Shown in pieces: positions 14,501-26,500 of a stretch of 64,000 nucleotides of DNA (positions within the stretch are counted from its first letter, which is position 1; each line of letters starts with the position of its first letter). The translations under genes and the position numbers were made by a program. Below the pieces are notes generated by a model. The model ran no database searches and was not told where the DNA came from. It saw only the letters and a program-made list of their open reading frames with translations. The DNA lies in assembly GCF_029931775.1 (NCBI RefSeq), contig NC_079322.1:21278542-21342541 (forward strand), written 5' to 3'. The stretch comes from Euleptes europaea (taxonomy: Eukaryota; Chordata; Lepidosauria; Squamata; Sphaerodactylidae).

Positions 14501-17500
14501 GAAGACAAGAGTCACTGGAAAAGACAATAATGCTAGTAAAAGTTGGAGGCAGAAGGAAAAGAGGAAGACCCACATGAAAAGAATAAGAGTTGTTTTTTAT
14601 ACCCTGCTTTTCTGTACCAAAAAGAGTCTCAAAGTGGCTTACAGTCAATCATCTTCCATTCCCCCCCACACAACAGGCACCTTGGGAGGTAGGTGGGGCT
14701 GAGCGAGTTCTGAGGGAACTGTGACTAGCCCAAGGTCACCCAGCAGGCTTCATGTGGAGGGTTGGGGAATCAAACCAGATTCTCAAGATTAGAGTCTGCT
14801 GCTCTTAACCACTACACCATGCTGGCTCTATAAAGGAGATAGATTGACTCTGTAAAGGAAGCCACGGTCCTCATTTTACAAGACTTGATAGGATATTTTG
14901 GAAGTAATTAATTTATAGGGTCACATAGGTCAGAAGCAACAATGGCACTTAACACACACATAATACATACTCTAAAGTAGAATTTACCTACTTTGGCTTT
15001 TCAGTTGCAGGTACCTGACCCTCAAGTTTCTCTATTTCAGCTTCTTCCTCCTCCTCCTCCTGCTTCTCCTCTGCCTCCTCCCCTTCCAGTTGTGTCACAA
15101 GAGGCATAACTTCATGTGCTTCTTTACCTTCCACCACTATCAGAATGTGACTTGGTCCGGACACCATAAATGCAACAAAGTCTTCAAAGTCAGGCTGTAA
15201 AAATTGCTTTGGCCATTAATTGCCAAGAACCAGCATCGCTGCACAGTCACTTAGCAACTTCTCTGTTACTATCGAGATACAAAGACATTTGTCATGCAGC
15301 ATTTCATTAAATGTATTAGTAGGGTTGCCAACTGCCAGGTAGTAGCAGGAGATCACCTGCTAATTCAACTGATCTCCAGCTGATCAATCAATCAATCAAT
15401 CAATCAATAACTTTAATACGGTCCAAGACCAGCAGATTAAAAAAATATACATAGTAACAGGATAACTACTTATATACACCAATAAATATTTGATAAAAAT
15501 AGTCACTCACTCATGGGGGAGCCATTAAGAACATGATTTTAAAATATGATACATAATTGCAGTCAATATAAATAAAAGTCACTCATCCCTTAAGTTCAAC
15601 CCAGGCTCGCCTAGTCTTCATAGCTCGCCATCCAAATTTGGCCACTTTAAAGGTTAGCTCCATGTTCTTATCTGAGAGCATGTTAGAAAGGCGGATTGCT
15701 CTGGATCTCCCTGGGGTGCCATCTGTTACAGAGGAGATGTTTTCATGTATCTTGCTATAGATTTTACAGTCAAACATGACATGATCGGGGGTCTCTATAC
15801 TCCCATCAGAGCAAGGGCATAGACGTTCACTGTCAGGTAACTTTTTATATCTCCCTTCCGATATGGTTGAAGAAAGGATCTCCAGCCAATAGAGATCAGA
15901 TCACCTGGAGAAAAATTGCTGCGTTGGCAATTGAACTCTATGCCATTGAAGTCCCTCCCCTCCCCAAACCCCGCCCTCCTCAGGCTCCGCCCCAAAAATC
16001 TCCCGCCGGTGGCGAAGAGGGACCTGCCAACCCTATTTAGGTGGCCTCTTGGCAGAATTCAGCCTCATTTCCAGTAACATTAAAACTATCCACTTAAATC
16101 TTCACCATAAAAGGCCTAATTCACACAAGTGGCAGGCCAGGAGGTAAACTGCTTCTCCTATAAGGGGGCAGAGACAACATCATGTTTGTGTGAAGTATAC
16201 AGTCACCAACCTCCAGGTGGTGGCTGAAGATCTCCCACTGTTACAACTGATCTCCAGGTGACAGAGATCAGCTCCCCTTGAGAAAATGGCTGCTTTGGCA
16301 ATTGGACTCTATGGCATTGAAGTCCCAACCCTCCCCAAACCTCGCCCTCCTCAGGCTCCACTCCCAAAATCTCCAGGTATTTCCCAACCCAGAGCTGGCA
16401 ACCCTAGTGAAGTAGCTTCCCATGTCCTTCGGCTGATCTACAAGTCCTATTCACATGTTACAGTGAATGGATGTACATCCTACCTGTATGTGAGTAATCT
16501 GTATGAAGGTGGAACCAGGGACCAGTACCTGGAGAAATGTGGGGTTTAAATCCAGCTGTGCCTGTGTTGAATGCAACCTAAGAATTACTCAGCATATGTA
16601 TATCTATTATCTCTCTCTCTCTCTCTCTATCTATATATAAAGAAAAATTAAGGGTACATTGTACATGTATTCACTGGAACTTGTGGACAGGGCTAACTGA
16701 GCCATCCTAAGCAGAGTTATACCCTTTTAAGTCCATTGACATCAATGGGCTTAGAAGGGTATGCTTAGGAGTCCACTGCCAAACTCTACCAGTGCAATCC
16801 CTTCTTTGAGGGTGGGAATAGGAATTGCTCTGCCATTGTCGAAATCCAGTGAGCTGCAGAAGACATGTGGAACAGTGCTTGCGTCACTCAGCGTGGTTGG
16901 CGCTGCCATGAGGAAGAGAATTGCCAGTTGAGAGGACTGCATGTAAAGAAATGACTGCAATCATGTGCCTAGTCTTTGTAAAAGATGGATGAATGGACTC
17001 CTCCAGTTTTAGGAAAGACCAGGGTTGGATGCCACAGATCGGTTGTGATAGCAGAGGTGCTTTCATCCCACAGATGAAGGAACCTTCCCTTGATGCAAGA
17101 GGCTCTTCTATTGATAGCCCATCAGGGGAATCCTACTTCCACCAGAGGAATGTGTCTCTGCTAGTATACCAGATTTGTGGCATCAAGCCCAGGCATACAC
17201 AGGTGGTTTGCCATTGCTTTCCTCTGCAGAGTCTTCTTTGGCAGCCCCCCAATCCAAGAGCTGCCCCTGCTTCGCTTCTGAAATCTGACGAGATTGGGCT
17301 ATACCATGCCACCTTCCCTCCATAAGCCCAGGTGTACAACATGATTATTTGAGTGTGCATTTGGATGCCCTTGCCTTTGCAAGACAAATTACTGCTTGTG
17401 TGCCTTAGGTCAAAGATGGACAGCAGGTCTGGATTTTGCCAAGCGACTAGATTTTTTTCCCTGTGAGCTTAATAACTAGGTTATTTTCTGGCAGCTGGGG

Positions 17501-20500
17501 TAGCAAGCAATACATTAAAAGCCCTAGTTTGATTACTCAGTGCTACTCTGTGTTAAAAGCCATTTTGCTACATCTCTTTTCTTTTTACCTCTTCTGATCT
17601 GTTTCTGTAAAAATCCCGAACTTCCTCTTCATTTAAAATCTTCTCGTTGTGTGCAGCAACGATGAAGCCAGCTTCTGTAATCTTCAGTTGGAGATCAACC
17701 ATCAAGTTCAAGTACATTTTAGGGGGGGGGGATAGGGCTATTAGTTTTTTTTAATGTCAGCCTATAAAATAATTTCAATTGCCTATTATTTCACAGAATC
17801 AATTGCCTCATCAATCCAATTTTAAAAAATTCCCATATTACCAAAGCCTTAAGCCTTTTAAAAGAAACATGGCGCCTCATGGTGGAAGAGAGCCACTGGA
17901 TCCAGGAACTGAGATTACCTTTACTTTCAATAAATCAAGACTGGCTTTCTTGCTTAGAAGGAAAGATCATTTTCAATATTTCCTTCCCTGTTGCAGTGGG
18001 TAAGTTCAAGTGAAATGTTTTCCATTTGTTTTATAACCATGGTGAACTATAGGGCTGTTACAGTTTTAATCCCCCCCCTTTTAGTCTAGGGAGCGCACAG
18101 GATGGTGTATAAGATTCCCCAGCTCTTTAGTTCACTCTCACAACTCTGTATGATAGGTTGTCCTGAGAGAGGTTGAATGCCCAAGGTTACGTACTGAACT
18201 TCATGATCAAGTGGGGGATTCTCTGGATTCTCATTTTCCTTGCTTGTAAGTTTCTGTTTCTTCAGGGGTTTTTTTCCCTGTTCTGCATGTGTGTTCCTCC
18301 CTCTAGTGGTCGATTCAATATTATACAGGTTGATGTCCAGCACAAAAATCTGCAGTTTAAATTTGCAGGGAGATATGCCGGACATAAACTGGTGTAATAT
18401 CTAACTGACCACTACAGGGAGCAAAACATGTGTAGAACAGAAAAAGCCCCCAGAAGAAACAGGAACTTGCAAGCGAGGAAAATGAGAATCCAGAAAAACC
18501 CTTTGTCTGGCACTCTATGCTACCATGGCTTTCTTTTTTAAAAAGCAGCTTATTTACCGTTTGAATAATTTCTTCAACTTTGCCTTCAGCGACTGCATCA
18601 GGTTTGATAATGACAACGGTGTATTTTTCTTGCTCTGAAAGACAAACAGCAATGCTTATCACATCACCATGCATTTTAATGAAGGAATCCATTTATTTAT
18701 ATACATGTTGAGTACCCCTTATCTGGACTGCTTAGGACCAGAAGTGGCCGGTATTTTGGATCTTTCTGTACACTGGAATATTTTGGAATTTTTGCATATA
18801 CATAATGGAATATTGTGGGAATGGGACCCAAATTCGTGTTTTATATACACTTTATACACATAGCCTGAATGTCATTTTAAACAATATTTTTAATAATTTT
18901 GTGTACACTGAACCATCAGAAAGCCAAGGTGTAGCTATCAGTCCATCCCCTCACCAAACCCCACCCTCCTCAGGCTACGCCCCAAAAACCTTCCACTGGT
19001 GGTGAACTTGGCAACCCTAGTTGTCTAGGTAAGGGATACTCTACCTGCATTTGCACCCCGCCTTTCCTCTGAGGAGCTCATGGCTTCGAAACAAACATCA
19101 GCTACAAACAACCCACGTATCTTGTCCAGCTCAGGACCACCAGGCTGATCCCAGGGTCCCTGGAATTTCGCCTCCCTCGGTCACCTCCCCCGGGGCCCTG
19201 GATCTTGGGCTGACTGAGAGTGGGCCAAGGACAGCAGCGGCTGTGCATACAGGAGGCTGAGTGGAGGAACAAATTGCTTTCCAATGGAGACTCTGCTGTC
19301 TGCACGTTGCAGCAAGTAGCTTTGTGCCCCAGACTCTTGGGACCCTCTGACCCATCTGTAACTGACGACGTAGTGTAGAATAAGACGCTGGCAACACCAC
19401 TCGCCTCCAGCTTCTTCCTCTTCTGCTTCTTCCTCTGGTTCTTTCTCTTCAAAAAATATGAGCTCTTGAACCTGAAAATGTTTTTTTTTTAATTTCCAAG
19501 ATATAATGACGTTCTCTACTACAAAGAGTGGTTCTCTCTATTACACAGTAACAATTACTTCTGTGTTTAAGTTTGACTCAAAGATGTTTGATTTAAAGAG
19601 TGATTCAATAAGAGCGTTAACTGCAAAATGATTTTCAAACTTGGTGCAGCATGGAAATTAATGTAGCCTGCACACATTGTGCGCACATTAATATAGCTTC
19701 ACATGAAATAGAAGAGGGGTGGGAATAATAGCTACCCGCCATCAGCTGCAATATTTACACCCTGCTGATCCAAAACAGACACTGATTTCGATTTCACTGT
19801 ACAACTTAATAGAGGTTTTGGTCATTTATATGCGCACTTGAGCCTCATTGCATTCAATGGGTGTTGAGTGTATTTAGCTGATTTTGTTAATTAACTGTAA
19901 GCTCAACAGGCCACTGTTATGTCAGATCAGTACATAACTAAATACAGGCCCCGATGTACTATCCTACCAGTTAAGATCCCCTTCCCAAGCCCTGGTCTAT
20001 GTGCCCCCACCCGCAGAGGTGAGATGGGTAGCAACCAGAGACATGGCTCTTTCAGTGGTGACACAGATGAGTTCACCTGGAGAAAATGGCCACTTTGGCA
20101 ATTGGACTCTATGGCATTGAAGTCCCTCCACTCCCCAAACCCCGCCCTTCTCAGGCTCCGCCCCCAAAACCTCCTGCCAGTAGCGAAGAGGGACCTGGCA
20201 ACCCTACTTAGGAATGCCCTTCCCTTTGAGTCTCATCTGGTGCTTACTTTACCTTTCTTTAGGTGCTCGGGAAAACTAAGGGAGAGGAGCTCAGAGGAAG
20301 AACCTCTGCTTTGCATGCAGAAGACCCCAGGTTCTATCCCCAGCATTTCCATCTAAAAGGACCGGGCTGTAGATAGGGTTGCCAGCTCCGGGTTGGGACA
20401 TACATGGATATTTTGGGGGTGGAGCCTGAGGAGGGGAGGGTTTGGAGAGGGGAGGGACTTCAATGCCATAGAGTCCAATTGCCAAAGCAGCCATTTTCTC

Positions 20501-23500
20501 AAGGGGAACTGATCTCTGTGGCCTGGAGATCAGTTGTAATAGAGGGAGATCTCCAGCCACCACCTGGAGGTTAGCAAACCTAGTAGTAGGTGATATGCAA
20601 GCGCTCTGCCTGAGACCCTGAAGAGCCACTGGCAGTATGAGTAGACAATACTGAACTTGATGGACCAATAGTGTGATTCAGTATAAGGACTGTGTGTTCG
20701 TGCAGGCCAGCTGCAGAAAAGAATCCCAGTTTTCTAGCAGACTAGAAGCGCCCCTCCTCCTTCTGGTGCTTCCCCACCAAAGCCATCACATGACCGGGTG
20801 GAGGGGGCGCTGCTCCCTCAGTTCTCTCCATGCTGCTGCTAGATACCCCAAGATACTAAGCCTCCAGAGAGTTCACAGGAGGGCAGGAGGAAGGGAATGG
20901 GTGCCTGCACAGAATTCCTCTCGATGGTTGGGAGACTAGCAAGCTCACTGAGTGAAGGAGGTGGGTGTCAAAGCTCTCCAAGGAAGGACCGTGGAGGACC
21001 ATCTTCCCAACGGTAGCTTAGCATCCCATACTGACATTCACTCACAGTTGTTTTTAAAGGAAGAGGGAGCTCTCTGCAAGTTCCTTGGCTAAAACACATG
21101 CAAGAACATGGCAAGGGTCTCAGGTAGGTCCTTCACATCACCCTCTTCCTTTCTCTAAATTTAGAAGCCATTAGCTATTCATTCGCTATTTCACACTTTA
21201 AAGGGGTAAATGAAATTAATTTCTTCTTGACACTATAAAGAGAAAAATTTGCCACATCTCATGCAATTCACCGGTTTACTTGATAGCAGATAACGCAGTA
21301 TCCGCTTCTCAGAAAGTGTCATTAGCTGTTTTAGGGAGGGGCTGTGGCTCAGTTTGTAGAGCATCTGCTTGGCATTCAGAAGGTCCCAGGTTCAATCCCC
21401 AGCATCTCCAGTTAAAGGGACCAGGCAAGTAGGTGAAGTGAAAGACCTCTGCCTGAGACCCTAGAGAGCCACTGCCAATCTGAGTAGACAATACTGACTT
21501 TGATGGACCAAGAGTCTGATTCACTATAAGGCAGCTTCATGTGTTCAGGTGTATCCAGGGAGTGATATATTTATTTCGTGCAATATTATTTTGCGAACAT
21601 GCTAAAATAATGTGGGCTAGGGGGTATACTTGACCCGGACAAAATGGGCATTTGCGTTCTGCAAAAAAAAAAAAAAATGTATCTCCCTTGTGTCTCAGCT
21701 GAGTCTAAGGCATTAAACCTTGCTAATAAAAAAAGCTCATCTAAATTTATGGATTTCTAACCAGTGGAAATAGTCTGGCAAGGAAAAAATACCGTTAAAG
21801 GATATCTGAAAGAAGCGAGGTGAACATTTATGATTTGCATCCTTAAACACTAAGGACCAATCCTCATTTAAGATCTTACTTTGTAACTGTTTACAGCTTG
21901 CTTTCCAAATACTATTCCTTGCAGCTTTCAGTCACTCTGTTGGGAGAGAAAATCTTTTGTCTAACCTACTAGTCCAGGTGGAACATTAGGTTCTATTTGA
22001 TCCTTTTAACTGGAGATGCCAGGGATTGAACCGGGGCCTTCCGCATGCAAAGCAGATGTTCTGCCACTGAGTCAGGGCCTCTCTCTGTCCAGATGGGGGG
22101 AAATAAAATCAATTTGAATGTTGGATAATGATTTTTTTTTAAACTAAGAATAAGTGCAAAATAGGGAAGAAAATCCAATCAGCAGTTGAGCAAAAGATAG
22201 GACATAAGAGGGGAAAAAGCAACTGCACAGTTTAATAAAATTGCTGGTGGTAAGCTACAGCATGGTTACCTCAGGCCGTGGCATTTCTCCTGCTACGATT
22301 TTTCTCTCTTGTTCTAGTACTGCCACTACTTTTTTACTCAAGAGAGGTCCATTTGCTCCTTTTACTATATCAATCATTTTGCCATCCTGTAAACAAACAT
22401 GATCATCATTTAAAAAACAACTCCAACAACACCCACATTCAGGAATAGCTGCATTTTGTTTTATGTGTTTACATGGCTTCTAGCAATGTATATTTTCCAG
22501 GATCAAATGTTTCAGCTTAGATAGCTTTGCTTGCCTCTAACAACATGTATTTCTGCATACTCAAAAGAAAGCGTTCAGTATAGGCTGCAAATGAATGAGT
22601 CAAAGCAATAGAAATCTGTCACGTAAGTAACAATATCTTAGGCCTGGTTTAGAGGCAAAATGGCTGGGACAAAGGAAATTTTCTGTGGGCTTTTGCATTC
22701 ACACGAGCCCCTTTCAGTCATCCTGGTTGTGGGTGTCCAACCACATATAGCAGGAGTTGGTGGTACCTGTGATCCTCCCAATAGGTATGCACAGGTGCCG
22801 AAGGCATTGAGAGGGCAACAGCCCAATTTTTAAAAGATGCAATGTAAGCTCACCCCGATGAGTAATTTTGCCTTGTCAGCATTGCACTGAGAGGCAGAGT
22901 GGTATAGTGGTTAGAATGTAGGATTAGGGTTTGAATCCCCACTCTGCCATGGAAACTTGCTGGGTTGATTGTGGGCCAGTCACACACTTTTAGCCTAACC
23001 TACTTCACAGGGTCGTTGTGAGGATACAGTGGTGGGGAGGAGAATAATTTAAGTTGCTTTGGGTCCCCTCTGGGGACAAAGGAAGGCTATGTATGCAGTA
23101 AATAAAATAAAACAAACTTCAGTTGGGCCTTAGGTCGGTTAGCTTGGTTAATCCTATGAGCTCAAGGTGGTGGAACTGTGGATCTTTGCTAGGGGGAGTG
23201 GTAGAAAATCAGTAGGGCTGTCAGGTACCTCTTCGGGAGGTTTTAGGGGCGGAACCTGGGGAGGGTGAGGTTTGGGGAGGGGAGGGATGTCAATGCCACA
23301 GAGTCCATTTTCTCCAAGTGGCTATTTTCTCCAGGTGAACTGATCTCTATCGGCTGGAGATCAGTTGTAATAGCAGGAGATCTCCAGCTAGTACCTGGAG
23401 GTTACAATACAAAATAGGCACCTCCGTGCCAATACCAATGGTTAGAAAATCTGCAACGAAGTCTCCAGTACAAAAGTAGCAAAAAATTCTTATTGGTGCT

Positions 23501-26500
23501 TACACATGTAACATCAACAATACAAGAGTGAAAGATACATATAAGAACAATCAAAGTTATATACAGTATGTACAATCTAAGTAAGGTGCAGTCTCAGTGC
23601 ACCAATTGCCATGTTCTTTCAAGTAAATGTTGTATTTTCTTCAAAAAGTCCAATAGTAGGTACTATCCCAAAAGCACACTTTTTGGGAAAAGGTGGGGGA
23701 CAGCCGTTTCAAATCTTTTCTTCAGCCCCAAACAGTAAACATATCCAAATCGTACCCAATAGTAAAATCTTCCACTCTGTTCTCAGTTCCACGAGGGATA
23801 CTCTAAAAATACAACATTTACTTGAAAGAACATGGCAATTGGTGCATTGAGACTGCACCTTACTTAGATTGTACATACTGTATATAACTTTGATTGTTCT
23901 TATATGTATCTTTCACTCTTGCATTGTTGATGTTACATGTGTACGCATCAATAAGATTTTTTTTGCTACTTTTGTACTGGAGACTCTGTTGCAGAGTACC
24001 TGGAGGTTGGCAACCCTAAAAATCAGGGAACCACCTCAGGTGCCTGGAGGCTGGGAAACCCTTGAACTCGTCCTCATGATGGCTTTATCTGTGTGCTATT
24101 TCTCACAATGAGCTTCCCGAGGAATTTTGGTGCCCTATGCAAATGACTTTGCTGGTCCCCAGGTGCTGCAGGGAGTCTGGCACCATCCTTTCCCCGCTTC
24201 ACTGCGGGGAATCCATCACCTCTGCCCTCCCCCCTCCAACGCATATCATGGGGAAGCCGCCATCACTCACACTGACCTCACTGACGAAGGGAGCGTTGGC
24301 TCTTGAAAGCTGATACTCTGAAAATCTTGTTGTCTCTAAGGTGCTAACTGGACTCGAACCTAGCTCTTCTACTGCAGACCAACCTGACTATGAGAGTTGC
24401 CAATCTCCAGGTGGTAGCTGGGGATCTCCTGCTATTACAACTGATCTCCAGGCTACGGAGATCAGTTCCCCAGGAGAAAACGGCCACTTTGGAAGGTGGA
24501 CTCTATGGCATTGAAGTCCCTCCCCTCCCCAAATCCACTCTCCTTAGGCTCCACCCCCAAATCTCCAGGTATTTCCCAACCCAGAGCTGGCAACCCTACT
24601 GACTACCCTCTGAAACTCACTGGGGCTGGGGCTTGCTGCGGTACCACTAGGGCTGCCAACCTTCAGGTAATAGCTGGAGATCTCCTGCTATCACAACTGA
24701 TCTCCAGCAGATAGAAATCAGTTCACCTAGAGAAAATGGCCACTTTGGCAATTGGACTCCATGGCATTGAAGTCCCTCCTCTCCCCAAATCCAGCCCTCC
24801 TCAGGCTCCGCCCCAAAACCTCCAGGTATTTCCCAACCCAGAGCTGGCAACCCTAGGTACCACACCTCCGAACAGGGTGGGCTGGGAGGCAAAAATGGCC
24901 CTGGAAAAAGGTCTCTCCCCCTGGTCCAGCCACAACCCCAACCTGAGGGAGGGGAGAAGGGAAAGAAGAAGTGGGCCCACCCCAACAACCCCCAAAGGGA
25001 GGGGAAAAGCAGCCTTGCTGTGGGCTGCCTGCTGGGGCCAGGGGCTCTGTCTGCCCAGGACTGCTGCTTGCCACAGCAGGCCTCGATACCTCCGGTAGGC
25101 AGGTGGGGCCTCTGCAGGTCTGGTTTTGGTACCCCTCCACCTCTGGCGCCCTAGGAGATCGCTTAGATGCACTTGATAGGTGGGCTGTCCCTGTTCACAA
25201 ATGTATTTGTATCTTAGGGTTGCCAACCTCCAAGTGGTGGCTAGAGCTCTCCTGTTATTACAACTGATCTCCAGCCGATAGACATCAGTTCACCTGGAGA
25301 AAATGGCCGTTTTGGCAATTGGACTCTATAGAACTGAAGTCCCTCCCTTCCCCAAACCCCACCCTTCTCAGGCTCCACCCCCAAATTGCCCGCCGGTGGC
25401 AAAGAGGGACCTGGCGACCCTATTGTATCTCTATTCAGATCACTGGTCTGCTGCCCTTACTTCCGGGTGTACATGAAGTAAAATATCTTAAATACAGTTT
25501 ATACTTCAATGACGTAGACCTCTTTTCAGCCCGCACAATTAATCCAGGAGCCATTAGCCGAGGGGCAAGAACAATAAAATAAGTGCGTGCTTACCACACA
25601 GAAGATAAACGCAGGTTCACATTTGTCTCTAAATGGGGCCAGAGTCAAAACGTTATCCGCCTCTGCCTTAAAATAAGAACATAAAGACATTTTCTCAAAA
25701 ACAAATTAAGCATACAGTAAGACTTCTCATTATTTCCTGCTACTGACTGATTCAATGAGGCATTTTGATTGTCAGTGCGGGGATTTATTCTCTCGTTTCC
25801 ATCTTCAGTGGTCTTACTATCTCACTATCAATGAACCCATGCAGCTACTACTGAAAACACCAGGAAATAATTCTATCTTGATTTCATTAAGCAATTTAGG
25901 TATGATCTAACCAAAGTTAAGCACTCTTAAGTCTCATTAATTTTAATGGGAGAGAAATTAAGCACTTCCTCGCCGAAATCATACTACTTTGAAGTGCTTG
26001 ATTTTGGAATAATTGCACCCATCTTTTATTTTTACACGTCTATAGTTCATGAGTCTTTAAACTGCTACTAGTAATCTTGGTTCCCTTCTTCATAAAGAAG
26101 TTGGTGGGATTATGAAGACTACGTACTATTCACCTGGGGAAAATGGCCGCTTTGGCAATTGGACTCTATGGCATTGAAGTCCCGCCTCTCCCCAAACCCC
26201 GCCCTCCTCAGGCTCTGCCCCAAAAACCTCCCGCTGGTGGTGAAGGGGGACCTGGCATCCCAGCCATTCAAGGAGATAACACTTATACAAACTTAGAGTG
26301 ATGTAGTGCCCCCCAATGTCAAAGTATGCTTAATTGCTTACTATAACCAATACCACCTGAGCTGAAGGAAACTGCTCGGTCATAATGCTTGCCTTGGTTT
26401 GCAGGCAAGGGTGACAAAGTTTAATTGCAGTTTAAAAATGACACAAAAGTTTAATTATAGACTTCACCATAGGATTGCCTACCTCCCGATGGGGCCTGGG

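Noticed and set aside
19393-19398. Ordinary GT donors for NME8 exon 6
   Set aside because: GT at 19397 gives the wrong phase; GT at 19395 keeps phase but has a weak context compared with the GC site.
21337-21420. Possible tRNA gene
   Set aside because: A and B box-like sequences belong to a SINE with a long body; other copies are truncated or split.
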